Assembly (NCBI GenBank): GCA_002394665.1
Contig: DGUL01000002.1
Coordinates: 26,986-90,985 of the forward strand
Direction of reading: 5' to 3'
Source: Rickettsiales bacterium UBA4311
GTDB lineage: Bacteria; Pseudomonadota; Alphaproteobacteria; Rickettsiales; Deianiraeaceae
DNA length: 64,000 nucleotides
The notes beneath the pieces were generated by a model. It saw only the letters and a program-made list of their open reading frames with translations. It searched no databases and had not been told where the DNA came from. The position numbers and the translations under genes are program-made. Below are positions 43,942-53,558 of this stretch, piece by piece. How positions within the stretch are numbered: the first letter of the stretch is position 1; the number at the start of each line of letters is the position of its first letter.

Positions 43942-44997
43942 TTACTTTTTACTCCGCTCCAATTTAATATGACTTCTCACCAGCTCGTCTTGATTTGTCA
44001 AAGCAGACATTAAAGACAGCTCTCCACACAAAACCACCGCACCAATTATACCGGCCATTCGTTCGCTGGCATTTTTTACAGCTCTTCCGTCCTTATCGCA
44101 ACAGCCAATCATTTTCAAATTTTCAATTACAAAATCCAAATTCTTACCATTCCCAACGCATCCACAAATGATATTCGGCAAACTCACGGAAAAATATAAA
44201 TCTCCACCATCTGTCAAGTTGCAATATGTAATTCCCTGTGAACCTTCAACAATGTTGGCAATATCTTGCCCCAGAGGCAAAAACATTCCTGCAAGCATAT
44301 TTGCATAATGTGCATTTGCAGAGCACAAAGAGCCGGCCACAATGGAACCCAAAAGATTTTTTCTTGTATTTAAATCAACAATTTGCTCCGGTGTTGTTCG
44401 TAAAATCTCCTCGCAAATACTTCTTTTCACAACCACTTCCGCGACGACGTTTTTTCCCCTTCCGCGCAAAGAATTTACAGCACTAACTTTTTTATCACAG
44501 CAAACGTTTGCAGAATTTGACACATACTCAACAAAAATTCCTGCTTTTTTGACTTCCGCAACAAAAAATTTCGCTATTTCATTCGTTGCTATTGTTGTCA
44601 TATTATGCCCAGATGCTTCCCCAGTTTCATAGGAAAACCGCAAATAAAGCAAATTTCCAACGACTTTTTTGTCAAAATCCTTAAAAATACAATATTTACT
44701 CGTCTGTTTCACAACCTCTGGAATGTTTTTTTTTATATCTTCAAAAAGTAGCAAAGCCCTATTGACATCGTTGAAGTTTTTAAATTGAAAAACAACACTT
44801 CTTGTCATTTGATTTGATAAAACGGCCACAGAAATAGGACAGCTTTTTGATACTTTTACACCCCTACAAACACTCGCAAATAAAGCCGTTTCATATGTTG
44901 AAATCGGAAAACTGACATTCTCATCAGTTCCATTAAAAACCATCCGCAAACCATTTATAATTTTCGTTGGAATTATAGTTTCGCGACAAAAAAACAT
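43942..44997 (-). CDS. Hydroxymethylglutaryl-CoA reductase, class I type
   Basis: This enzyme makes mevalonate from HMG-CoA with NADPH. The 351 residues hold all four catalytic positions of the family: Glu36 (STYETALFAS), Lys169/170 (CCDKKVSAVNSLRGRGK), Asp245 (LPLGQDIANIVEGSQG) and His343 (ELVRSHIKLERSKK). The cofactor loop is EASGHNMTTIATNEI. The DKK plus GRGKNVVAE form is that of class I (eukaryote and archaeal) enzymes, not the class II bacterial form. The N-terminal dimerisation part is short. No other mevalonate-pathway gene is in this window. Confidence 0.87.
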   Translation of the reverse strand: MFFCRETIIPTKIINGLRMVFNGTDENVSFPISTYETALFASVCRGVKVSKSCPISVAVLSNQMTRSVVFQFKNFNDVNRALLLFEDIKKNIPEVVKQTSKYCIFKDFDKKVVGNLLYLRFSYETGEASGHNMTTIATNEIAKFFVAEVKKAGIFVEYVSNSANVCCDKKVSAVNSLRGRGKNVVAEVVVKRSICEEILRTTPEQIVDLNTRKNLLGSIVAGSLCSANAHYANMLAGMFLPLGQDIANIVEGSQGITYCNLTDGGDLYFSVSLPNIICGCVGNGKNLDFVIENLKMIGCCDKDGRAVKNASERMAGIIGAVVLCGELSLMSALTNQDELVRSHIKLERSKK

Positions 44998-45016
44998 ATG
45001 AAAATATTAAAAACCA

Positions 45017-47032
45017 CTATTCCACCTCGCTTGCATCGTCTTTTTTATCTTTGACTAAACTCCCGAAACCGACTTTTTTCTTTCTTACAACTTTGTTTTC
45101 CTCTCCACTTTTTGACGTCCTGTGAGGCTTGTTGCCTTTCAAAAGTTCCTTTATTTCATCGCCCGTCAATGTTTCGTATTCCAGTAATGCTTTTGCCAAA
45201 ATCTCCAATTCATCTCTGCGTTCATAAAGTATTTTAGATGCCGTGTCATATGCATTGTCAACAAGTCTTTTAACCTCTTCGTCAATCAATTTTGCCGTCT
45301 CTATTGATATATCCGCGCTGACATTTTTGCCACTTGTAGCATACCCATTTTCCTCCTGTGAATAGTCAATTTTTCCAACCTTTTCGCTCAAACCCCATTT
45401 GACAACCATATTTCTTGCCAACTTCGTGCATTGCTGAATATCGCTTGATGCTCCGCTGGTGACCTTATCGTGTCCAAAAATCATCTCCTCTGCCGCACGA
45501 CCGCCCATTGCAATAGCCATATTTGCAAGCATTTGCTCGTATGTTTCGCTAAATCTATCTTCTGTTGGTAATCTCATAACAAGTCCCAGTGCTCGCCCAC
45601 GAGGGATTATAGTTGCTTTATGTATTGGGTCGCTCGCTGGCTGATAAAGTGAAACAATAGCGTGCCCGCCTTCGTGATATGCCGTAAGTTTTTTCTCCTC
45701 CTCTTTCATCACCATACTCTTCCGTTCCGCTCCCATCATTACTTTATCTTTTGCATCTTCCATATCTTGCATTGTAATAATTTTACGATTACGACGGGCG
45801 GCCAATAACGCACTTTCATTTATTACATTTGCCAAATCTGCACCGGAAAATCCAGGCGTTCCCCTTGCAATGTCGTGCAAAACAACGTCTGGTGCTAATT
45901 TCACTTTTTTCGCGTGAACTTGCAAAATCTGTTCCCTACCCTTAATATCTGGCAAGCCAACAACAATTTGTCTGTCAAACCTACCCGGTCTCAATAATGC
46001 ACTATCCAAAACATCTGGCCTGTTCGTTGCAGCGATGACAATAATTCCACTATGTTCTTGGAAGCCGTCCATTTCCACCAGCAACTGGTTTAGTGTCTGT
46101 TCTCGCTCGTCATTTCCGCCACCAATGCCGTTTCCCCTGCTCCGTCCAACAGCATCAATTTCATCAATAAATACAATACAAGGGGCTTGTTTTCTTGCTT
46201 GTGCGAACATATCACGAACTCTACTTGCACCCACGCCAACAAACATTTCTACAAAATCCGAGCCTGAAATGAAGAAAAACGGAACTTTTGCTTCACAGGC
46301 TATCGCTTTTGCGAGCAAGGTTTTACCTGTCCCCGGCTGTCCGCATAACAAACATCCTCTTGGAATTTTTCCTCCAATATCGTAATACTTTTGAGGATTG
46401 CGTAAAAAATCTACAATCTCAACAACGTCTTCTTTTGCCTCGTCGATGCCGGCGACGTCTGCAAATTTCACATTGATTTCATTAGGCATCATTGCTTTTG
46501 CTTTACTTTTTCCAAATCCAAAAGGATTGCCAAACATTCCAAAACCACTTCCAGAACCGCCGTCCTCGCCATTTTTTTTGTTTTTTCTCATTTGAATAAA
46601 CGGCCAAGCAATCCAGAGCGTCAATAAAATCATTGGCAACCAACTCAATAAATGGAAAATTGCGGTTAGTATCCTGTCAAAAATCGTCTTTTGCCCGTCT
46701 ATTGCCAAAAACTCATAATCAACTTTGCCTTGTGTCAATGTATCAAGAACTCTGGCAATATAGATTTCAGGAAAATAGGTTTTAAATTTTGTTCCGTCTT
46801 TCATTGTGCCAACAACTGTTTCATTCATTACATTTGCTTTTTCAATTCTGCCCTCCTGTGCGGAAAACATAAAGTCGGAAAGTTTTATCATTGGCGATGC
46901 TCCGCCAGCACCTCCAAAAATTGATGTAAGCACAAACAAACCCACTATAATTGCAGTCGTCAACAATGTCTTTCTATTTTTATTGTTCTTGCTATTTTTC
47001 TTATTTCCTCCGCCAAAACCAAGATATTGCAT
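45017..47032 (-). CDS. ftsH: ATP-dependent zinc metalloprotease FtsH
   Basis: This membrane AAA+ protease, 671 residues, has an N-terminal transmembrane helix ([18 protein letters not shown]), a periplasmic domain and a second helix ([16 protein letters not shown]). The AAA module has Walker [14 protein letters not shown], Walker [17 protein letters not shown] and the second region of homology near [13 protein letters not shown]. The protease carries the zinc motif [13 protein letters not shown]. The C-terminal tail is basic. It follows a hypothetical coiled-coil gene on the same strand. Confidence 0.98.
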   Translation of the reverse strand: MQYLGFGGGNKKNSKNNKNRKTLLTTAIIVGLFVLTSIFGGAGGASPMIKLSDFMFSAQEGRIEKANVMNETVVGTMKDGTKFKTYFPEIYIARVLDTLTQGKVDYEFLAIDGQKTIFDRILTAIFHLLSWLPMILLTLWIAWPFIQMRKNKKNGEDGGSGSGFGMFGNPFGFGKSKAKAMMPNEINVKFADVAGIDEAKEDVVEIVDFLRNPQKYYDIGGKIPRGCLLCGQPGTGKTLLAKAIACEAKVPFFFISGSDFVEMFVGVGASRVRDMFAQARKQAPCIVFIDEIDAVGRSRGNGIGGGNDEREQTLNQLLVEMDGFQEHSGIIVIAATNRPDVLDSALLRPGRFDRQIVVGLPDIKGREQILQVHAKKVKLAPDVVLHDIARGTPGFSGADLANVINESALLAARRNRKIITMQDMEDAKDKVMMGAERKSMVMKEEEKKLTAYHEGGHAIVSLYQPASDPIHKATIIPRGRALGLVMRLPTEDRFSETYEQMLANMAIAMGGRAAEEMIFGHDKVTSGASSDIQQCTKLARNMVVKWGLSEKVGKIDYSQEENGYATSGKNVSADISIETAKLIDEEVKRLVDNAYDTASKILYERRDELEILAKALLEYETLTGDEIKELLKGNKPHRTSKSGEENKVVRKKKVGFGSLVKDKKDDASEVE

Positions 47033-47130
47033 TTATACCCAAATCGATAACTAATCGTTTTTGTTTATTTTCAAGGTGGATAAAACTCTGCTAAAAAAAA
47101 CTTAAAACCGAAGAGTGATTACTTAACAAA

Positions 47131-48243
47131 CTACCTAACTACTTCGGTGTTTTGTGCTTTGGTTTTTGAAACACTTGACAAATTTATATTGCTGACACCA
47201 CTGACAGATCTGGTTTCGTCAGAATACTTATCACTTACATCTGGATTGTCTTTTTTAACTTCTGTTATCTTGGCAAGATCATTCAATGTTAACTTTGGTG
47301 TACCATTTTCAATTTTTCTTCTTGCATTCATCGGCCGAATATCAAGCGATACCAATCTCGTTTTTTTATACTTCAACGTTATCCTGTTGTCTTCCAAATA
47401 ATTCCTTCGCATCATCTTCTTTTGTTCGTTTAGAAGATGTTTGGCATCGAGTTTAAAATCTTTAATTGGATTTTGTAAAGCAATATCTTGCAAATATTCA
47501 GAAAATTGCTTATCGACCGATTTGCCGTTTTTATCTTCTTTGAGGCCGTTTGATACAGATGCCTGTTTTTCATATTCACGAATTGCTTTTAGTTTTTCCT
47601 CTAATTTTTCTGCCTCTTTTTTTTCATCACTCTTCTTTAAAAGAAACCCAATGCCAACGTTGTTGCTCTTGCTTGTTACAAGTTTATCACCAGTTTTTTC
47701 CTTGCTTGTCAGGTCTTCGTCTTTTCTCTCTCTTGAGGAGACATCGTTATTCATATTTTTTAAAAAGTCTTTTATATTTTGGTTAAACACAGCTGTGTTT
47801 TCTTCCATTTTTTTTCTAACCTTCTCAAAGTCGTTAACGGCAACTACCTCCTCTTTTTTCTTGGCTTCTTTTTGTCTTTTTCTCAACTCCCTAATCCTTT
47901 CCATAATTTTTCTGTTCGCAATTGCTTTCTTATCGACCCAAGGTGCAAGTTCGTTCATCTTGTCATCAATATTTATTTTCCGTTTCAACTTAAATTTAAG
48001 TTTCTTATTCCCTGTTTGTTTTTGCAACATATCATTTGTCAGCACCAGTGGCTGAAAAGTTGTATTTTTTGGCTCCTGCTTATGCGTAAATTCTGGCATC
48101 GCATTGACTTCTTGTTCTTTGTCTTGATTTTTCTTTCTATTTTCCTCGATTGTTGCTCGTGCAATATTTGCAATTTTCTCATTCAACGCCACTATATCAA
48201 CTTTTTTCTTTTTATTCTTACCGCCAGCACTCTGCCTAAACAT
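47131..48243 (-). CDS. Hypothetical Lys-rich coiled-coil protein
   Basis: This 370-residue protein is not recognised. It has no signal peptide or membrane helix and is dominated by Lys, Glu, Asn and Asp, with long predicted helices (for example NRKIMERIRELRKRQKEAKK and EKKEAEKLEEKLKAIREYEK). The composition resembles the other large hypothetical proteins in this window. It could be a cytosolic scaffold or a secreted effector, but nothing in the sequence decides. Confidence 0.6.
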   Translation of the reverse strand: MFRQSAGGKNKKKKVDIVALNEKIANIARATIEENRKKNQDKEQEVNAMPEFTHKQEPKNTTFQPLVLTNDMLQKQTGNKKLKFKLKRKINIDDKMNELAPWVDKKAIANRKIMERIRELRKRQKEAKKKEEVVAVNDFEKVRKKMEENTAVFNQNIKDFLKNMNNDVSSRERKDEDLTSKEKTGDKLVTSKSNNVGIGFLLKKSDEKKEAEKLEEKLKAIREYEKQASVSNGLKEDKNGKSVDKQFSEYLQDIALQNPIKDFKLDAKHLLNEQKKMMRRNYLEDNRITLKYKKTRLVSLDIRPMNARRKIENGTPKLTLNDLAKITEVKKDNPDVSDKYSDETRSVSGVSNINLSSVSKTKAQNTEVVR

Positions 48244-48316
48244 AATTCAAGAGCAACGAATTATAGCAATTTTTTTGAAAATAAAAACATTATTTTAATG
48301 GTGTATCAACAATTTT

Positions 48317-49444
48317 GTGAAAGACCTAATACTTGGCATAGAAACATCTTGCGACGACACCTGTGCTTGTCTAATGTCTGTGGTTGATGGAAAAATTATT
48401 TACAATCGCTCAATTCATCAAGACGAAACGCATGCAAAATTTGGTGGAATTGTTCCAAATCTTGCCGCGGGCGAGCATTTAAAACACATTGAAATTATCC
48501 GCAATGACTTACTTAAGCAAGACTTATTGAAACTCGCAGGTGTTGCCGTCACGACAGGGCCTGGCTTAATAGGTAGTTTACTGGTTGGAGTTTCTTTTGC
48601 AAAAGGACTTGCTGTATCGCTTGGTATTCCACTTTTTAGAATAAATCATCTTGAAGGACACGCCGTAAGTTGTATGATTGAGAACGACGTAAAATTTCCG
48701 TTTTTATTATTACTCGTCTCGGGTGGAAATTCTCAAATCATCTTGGCAAACGATCTTGGCAATTATGAAATCATTGGAGAAACACTTGACGATGCTGGTG
48801 GAGAAGCTCTTGATAAAATTGCCAAAACTCTCGGCATATCTTACCCCGGTGCCATAAATATGGAAAAGGTTGCCGAATGCGCCACAAACAAAAGCGAGTT
48901 TTCATTTAAAGATGGATGTATCAACGGAAAAACCTTTAATTTTTCATTTTCTGGGCTAAAAACACAGATACTTTATAAAGTCAAAAGTTTGTGTGGGATT
49001 GACAAAATTGATGAAAACACGATAGCAAACATTGCTTATTCAGGGCAAGAAGCGGTATTTAATACATTCACAAAAAAATTGGAGCAAACCTTTTTTAAAC
49101 ACGAGAAAATTAACAACTTGATAAGAAGCGAAAGGATCAAAAACCTTGTCATTTGCGGAGGTGTAAGTGCAAATAAAAGATTGTCTCAAAAAATAAACGA
49201 CTTAGTGACTTCCATAAATAAAAAACTTGGTGTAAATATTGATGTTGTTATTCCATCGTTGAAATACACAACAGACAATGGAGCAATGATTGCAAAAGCT
49301 GGATGTTTGTACTGGCAAAAATGTAGAAATAACAAAGTTGAGCTTGGTAATGGTTTTGGTTATTGTGTCAACGATTTATCATTTTCCCCCACGGCGAAGT
49401 GGAGGATCGATGAGATTAAAGGCAATATAAGTAAAACTACTTAA
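48317..49444 (+). CDS. tsaD: tRNA N6-threonylcarbamoyladenosine synthase subunit TsaD
   Basis: This protein makes t6A at position 37 of ANN-decoding tRNAs, 375 residues. Motifs are ILGIETSCDDTCACLM, the metal site HLEGHAVS after GIPLFRIN, LLLLVSGGNSQII and GLKTQILYKV, with GGVSANKRL and TDNGAMIAKAG at the end. The start is GTG. Its 3' end overlaps the converging repeat-protein gene by 8 nt. Confidence 0.97.
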   Translation: MKDLILGIETSCDDTCACLMSVVDGKIIYNRSIHQDETHAKFGGIVPNLAAGEHLKHIEIIRNDLLKQDLLKLAGVAVTTGPGLIGSLLVGVSFAKGLAVSLGIPLFRINHLEGHAVSCMIENDVKFPFLLLLVSGGNSQIILANDLGNYEIIGETLDDAGGEALDKIAKTLGISYPGAINMEKVAECATNKSEFSFKDGCINGKTFNFSFSGLKTQILYKVKSLCGIDKIDENTIANIAYSGQEAVFNTFTKKLEQTFFKHEKINNLIRSERIKNLVICGGVSANKRLSQKINDLVTSINKKLGVNIDVVIPSLKYTTDNGAMIAKAGCLYWQKCRNNKVELGNGFGYCVNDLSFSPTAKWRIDEIKGNISKTT

Positions 49445-50585
49445 ACGAAGGCCCCATTGAAAAATTGTTATACAACATATTTGAACCAATCAAGTTATTA
49501 TTTTGAAAATTTATACCATTCTGTTGTTGATTATATGTGTTTCCAACAGAGTTTTGCTGTTGATTTAATTGCTGTTGATATAAATTCATGGCGTATTCTT
49601 TGACTTGCCGGAACTTATCCTGTCCGCACTCTGAGCTGCCCGTTGTAGTTGTCTGCCCATTTACAACAGGGTTTACCCATCCGTCTTGATAGTAACATTG
49701 ACCTGCTTTGGTAAAGTCATTACAAAACATCACACTTGAAACATTGTTGGGGTTAAAACTAATATAATTCCCATTGTTATCGGTGTAAATCTTGACATAT
49801 TGTGATTGTGTTGATTTTGATGGCGACGCCATTGATGCTTGCGTTGACCTAAAAATATTATTATTTTGAAAATTTATACCATTATGTTGTTGATTATATG
49901 TATTTCCAGCAGAGTTTTGCTGTTGATTTAATTGCTGTTGATATAAAATCATTGCTTTTTGTGCAAGTTGCTTAAACTTATCGCACCCGGTTTGACCATA
50001 GTTAACACTACCTACTTTAGTGGTTTGTCCGTTTACAACTGGATTAACCCATCCGTTAGGATAATGACATTCTCCTTTTCCGGTCTTGTCATTGCAAAAC
50101 ATAATGCTATTGATATTTTTAGGATTGAAACTAACATAATTCCCATTGTTATCAGTATAAATCTTGACATATTGTGATTGAGTTGGTTGTGATGGTGATG
50201 TCGTTGATACTTGCGTGGTATTAAACATATCCTGACTTCTGGAATAGGCTTTAAACACTCTTTTCATTTTATCTTTTGATTCTTGCGATATTCTTTCAAA
50301 TGGTTCTGCTTCAAGACACCATCTCCATACGCCACTCTGTCCCGCTATACCGAGGAAATTCAAAATAAAATAAGATTCACAGGACATTGACATACCACTT
50401 TTATTGTAGAAATACTCTTCCATTTCTTGCGGAAACTCTTTTTCCAATTCCTTGCGAAATGATCCTGAAAACCTTGGTTCTTCCGCTTCTCCATCAGAAA
50501 TACAATACTTCTTAGTAAACATCTCATAAAACTCCCTTAACTTAGTTTCATCTTCGTGCATAAAAACCCTCTTCATTTTATCCAA
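49437..50585 (-). CDS. Hypothetical protein with two tandem repeat domains
   Basis: This 382-residue protein starts at TTG 50585 or ATG 50576. Residues 1-120 form a helical, Glu/Phe-rich domain with cysteines (CISDGEAEEPRF, VWRWCLEAEPFERI). Two repeats of about 120 residues follow (127-247 and 251-368), each with TQSQYVKIYTDNNGNY, an FCND and GWVNPVVNGQTT core, and an Asn/Gln-rich linker (LYQQQLNQQQNS, then GINFQNNN). There is no signal peptide. Neither domain is recognised. Repeat proteins of this kind are common among effectors of intracellular bacteria, which is inference here. Confidence 0.65.
   Translation of the reverse strand: MDKMKRVFMHEDETKLREFYEMFTKKYCISDGEAEEPRFSGSFRKELEKEFPQEMEEYFYNKSGMSMSCESYFILNFLGIAGQSGVWRWCLEAEPFERISQESKDKMKRVFKAYSRSQDMFNTTQVSTTSPSQPTQSQYVKIYTDNNGNYVSFNPKNINSIMFCNDKTGKGECHYPNGWVNPVVNGQTTKVGSVNYGQTGCDKFKQLAQKAMILYQQQLNQQQNSAGNTYNQQHNGINFQNNNIFRSTQASMASPSKSTQSQYVKIYTDNNGNYISFNPNNVSSVMFCNDFTKAGQCYYQDGWVNPVVNGQTTTTGSSECGQDKFRQVKEYAMNLYQQQLNQQQNSVGNTYNQQQNGINFQNNNLIGSNMLYNNFSMGPSFK
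49482..50207 (-). repeat. Two tandem intragenic repeat units
   Basis: Two units of about 355-365 bp, 49845-50207 and 49482-49835, code for the repeat domains of the gene at 49437-50585. Both keep the same order of motifs and the same Gln/Asn linker, showing an intragenic duplication. The second unit has lost a few residues near the middle. Confidence 0.9.
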
Positions 50586-50662
50586 AAAAAAAAATTATCC
50601 AAAAAAAACAAAAAAATTCCTTTCTTGACATTTAACGATTAAAGCCTGCCATCAGGCAAACT

Positions 50663-50746
50663 GCGTTCGTGGTGGAATGGTAGACACGTAGCCTTGAGGT
50701 GGCTATGCCGAAAGGTGTGGAGGTTCAAGTCCTCTCGGACGCACCA
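50663..50746 (+). tRNA. tRNA-Leu (anticodon GAG)
   Basis: The acceptor stem GCGTTCG pairs with CGGACGC, with discriminator A and an encoded CCA. The long variable arm (class II) is present after the anticodon stem TAGCC/GGCTA. The anticodon loop TTGAGGT gives GAG. A methyltransferase gene begins only 8 nt after the CCA. Confidence 0.95.
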
Positions 50747-50754
50747 GTAATTTT

Positions 50755-52110
50755 ATGGCAAAACAAAATCTCCTCACAGACTGGATACATTGCGAAATAA
50801 CAAGCGATACCATTGAAATTCACAGAGGAAGAGGAGATGAAGGTTCTTGGGGAGGACAAAAAGGAAAAATAATACAATGGAGTTTGCCTGTGTTGGTTGA
50901 AAAAAATGCAGATGAAATTTTGAACCAAGTTTATAATTGTAGATATTGGCAACCATATGGCAAAGGAACAGAAACATCAAAAGACAGCGAACAATTGAGG
51001 GACGAAATTTGGCGACTTGTTATGCCACATGTTGACATAAGAAGTTTAAAACCAGTTCCAAAAATTAAAGAAGATGAAGATAATATACAATTCGAAACTG
51101 GTAATAGAAAAGCGATGAATAGGGCACAGAATGAGGGACAGTATGTTGATAAAGACAGAGTAAAAACTCCACAAGTAATAGGGTCTGATGAGTGCTATAC
51201 ATTCGTTCAAAGTGTTGAGTTTGTTGCAAATTGGTTTTTGGAAAAAGTAGATAGAAATTATTTCAAAAACAAAGTTGTATATTGCAACTGCGATGACACA
51301 AAATCTGCATTTTGGATATATTTTTATAACAATTTTCACAAATTAGGATTAAAAAAATTGATTGCATCTTCTTTTGATAAATCAGGTTTGTCTTACGGAC
51401 ACAACTATGAAGAGCATATGTATCAAGTTAATACACTTTTTCATAACCAAGAAAAATTTGAAGGATATATCTATAAATATGATGGAGAAGGAGACATTCA
51501 AAGAATTCCGCCAGAAGGCACACCATCAACATTTCACGGAGATTTTAAGGAAGAAATATGCTATAATATAGCAAAAAATGAAGCAGATATTATAATGACA
51601 AATCCACCATTTGGTAAAAAGTGGAAACAATATGTAAATGTAATGCTTGAAACAGGTAAAAAACTTATTTTTTGGGGAAACGGAGGGGCACCAATTTATA
51701 ATTGGGTTATGCCAATGTTGGATGATAAAAAGATTTTTATAGCAAGAGAATGTAGCGACCATTATTTCACTGATCACTATATGTCTCCAACTTATCATAG
51801 AAAAAGAGCATTAGCTTTTATTTACACTACTGAAAATTTGAGTTTTCAAAAACCTGATAAAAAGTGCTACTCAAAAAAAAGAAAAATGTTAAAAGAAGGT
51901 TCTGCTTGGTATGATGATAATGGTATTTTGGTTTGTGATGGTGCCACAATTCCAGCTGACACCGACGAAACATTGGCAGTGAGTGTGAATATTATTAAAG
52001 CAGGTATTTTAAACGATGGATATGAGATTTTAAAAAACTATCAACGATACGCACCAATAAAAGATGGCAAGGAAAAATTTGCAAGGATTTTAATACAAAA
52101 GAAAAAATAA
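50755..52110 (+). CDS. Adenine-specific DNA methyltransferase, EcoRI-methylase-like
   Basis: This 451-residue protein resembles the EcoRI methylase family. Supporting parts are FVQSVEFVANWFLEKV, NKVVYCNCDDTKSAFWIYF (motif I region), and the catalytic NPPFGKKWKQYVNVM. The family methylates adenine to protect the host genome from the partner nuclease. No EcoRI-like nuclease is found beside it (rnpB follows), so it acts alone here or its partner is elsewhere. Its position 8 nt downstream of tRNA-Leu is typical of genes gained by integration, though no duplicated tRNA end was seen. Confidence 0.75.
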   Translation: MAKQNLLTDWIHCEITSDTIEIHRGRGDEGSWGGQKGKIIQWSLPVLVEKNADEILNQVYNCRYWQPYGKGTETSKDSEQLRDEIWRLVMPHVDIRSLKPVPKIKEDEDNIQFETGNRKAMNRAQNEGQYVDKDRVKTPQVIGSDECYTFVQSVEFVANWFLEKVDRNYFKNKVVYCNCDDTKSAFWIYFYNNFHKLGLKKLIASSFDKSGLSYGHNYEEHMYQVNTLFHNQEKFEGYIYKYDGEGDIQRIPPEGTPSTFHGDFKEEICYNIAKNEADIIMTNPPFGKKWKQYVNVMLETGKKLIFWGNGGAPIYNWVMPMLDDKKIFIARECSDHYFTDHYMSPTYHRKRALAFIYTTENLSFQKPDKKCYSKKRKMLKEGSAWYDDNGILVCDGATIPADTDETLAVSVNIIKAGILNDGYEILKNYQRYAPIKDGKEKFARILIQKKK

Positions 52111-52161
52111 ATCACACAAGCAATTTTAGTTTGACAATTACTGATTGGTCGTTTGTTTGAG

Positions 52162-52506
52162 ACGAGTTCACCAACTGATTACGAGTTTGAGGGATCAAAT
52201 TTGAGGAAAGTCCGAACTTAACAAAGAAACAGCAATGGCTAACGACCATAAGCAGTGATGCTTGGATAGTGCAACAGAAAGCATACCGCCGATGACCGCA
52301 AGGAACAGGTAAGGTTGAAAAGGAGTGGTAAGAGCACCCCGCGTTTGTGGCAACACGGACGGCAATGAAAACCCTGCTGTAAGCAATTTCAAGTTTGCTC
52401 CTTTGTTTTCTTTGGCTTGGAGCGTGGTAGAAAGCTTTAAATTGTCAGCAATGGCAATTATAGATAAATAATCAGATAAACAGAATTCGGCTTATGGTGA
52501 ACTCGT
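52162..52506 (+). ncRNA. rnpB: RNase P RNA (M1 RNA)
   Basis: This is the catalytic RNA that matures tRNA 5' ends. The conserved blocks are all present: TTTGAGGAAAGTCCG (52200 on), CAACAGAAAGCATACCGCCGATG, GGTAAGGTTGAAAAGGAGTGGTAAGAGC, and the 3' hallmark ACAGAATTCGGCTTA. The terminal helix P1 pairs ACGAGTTCACC (52162-52172) with GGTGAACTCGT (52496-52506), which sets the ends. A perfect -35 TTGACA lies at 52131-52136, but the -10 region is poor. No protein frame covers the region. Confidence 0.95.
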
Positions 52507-52573
52507 TGCCAATTCACCAAGTTGCCAAATCATAAGCTAATTAAGCCATTAGTTGAAGCACATGTAATGATCC

Positions 52574-53341
52574 TTATTTTGTAGGCGAAGGCTTACTGCG
52601 CTTGTGTTGAAGCAAACGCCCGTTATGTATAATTTTTCGCTCCTCTGAAAGTTTTTGCTCTTTTGGTTTGTATACTTTAGACCGAAGCTTTCCTTGTCCC
52701 GCTTGTAGTGGCATAAATGTGAAAGCTCCTTTTTTGTTTTTTAAAAATTTAGCCAAAAATTGAACAAGTGTCATTTCTTGTGCTTTTGCCCGATATGTAT
52801 GCTCGATCCATTGCCAATCTTGTAGTGGCATAGGTTGAAAAACCGTTTGCTGTGGCGGCACCGGTCCATATGTCTGTGCGGCATGCCTCAAAGGGTTCAT
52901 CTTTGCAAGTAAACGATCTATGGTGTGCCTGTCTCCTTGACTAACAAGATGAAAGCCTGAACCTGAATATTTCATATTTAAAACTTGTATCTCTGTTAAG
53001 TCATTTCCAGCTAATGCATTTCTAATATATTTTGTTTTTTTATTGTCATTTATACTCTTATTCATGTCAGTGATTTTTTTTAAATAGCTGGCATTCTTTG
53101 TGACGGCTTCATCCCATCCGATATCACTTCTTATCTGTGCAACTGTGTTTGCGTCTTGCTGCGTCAACTCATTGGGTTTTTTATTGACAACGTCTCTAAG
53201 GCTCTGGATTTGTGCTTGTGACGCTATTGAACTCAACAACGCCATTCTTTGAAGCATAGAAGCAGCAACTCTATTCGAATCGTAATACAACTTCTGCCTT
53301 TCTTTTTTTGCTAAGTCTTCCTCTTTTGTTAAATCTTTCAT
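52574..53341 (-). CDS. Hypothetical protein downstream of rnpB
   Basis: The likely start is the ATG at 53341 (MKDLTKEEDLAKKERQKLYY), giving 255 residues; the longer frame to 53458 adds a hydrophobic stretch that looks accidental. The sequence is helical and Gln/Lys-rich in the first half, then has a Pro-rich segment (YGPVPPQQTVFQPMPLQDW) and a basic tail. No family is recognised. The 12 bases ending in the start codon are identical to those at the start of the second CE-like peptidase gene. Confidence 0.6.
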   Translation of the reverse strand: MKDLTKEEDLAKKERQKLYYDSNRVAASMLQRMALLSSIASQAQIQSLRDVVNKKPNELTQQDANTVAQIRSDIGWDEAVTKNASYLKKITDMNKSINDNKKTKYIRNALAGNDLTEIQVLNMKYSGSGFHLVSQGDRHTIDRLLAKMNPLRHAAQTYGPVPPQQTVFQPMPLQDWQWIEHTYRAKAQEMTLVQFLAKFLKNKKGAFTFMPLQAGQGKLRSKVYKPKEQKLSEERKIIHNGRLLQHKRSKPSPTK

Positions 53342-53558
53342 AAAACAACGAAGGAGTTTACCACAAAAAAAAAATAAGTAAATAAAAACCCAAAAATATA
53401 ACAAAAAAAACACACAATTCAAACAATCAATGGCGTAGAAAGCGAATTTTGAAAACAAAATTTAAAAAAATAGTAACAAATATAATAAAATCGCACTTTT
53501 TTTACAAAAAACGCTTGCAATTATAAAAAAGACACTATTCTAGAGCGTTATTTTGTTT

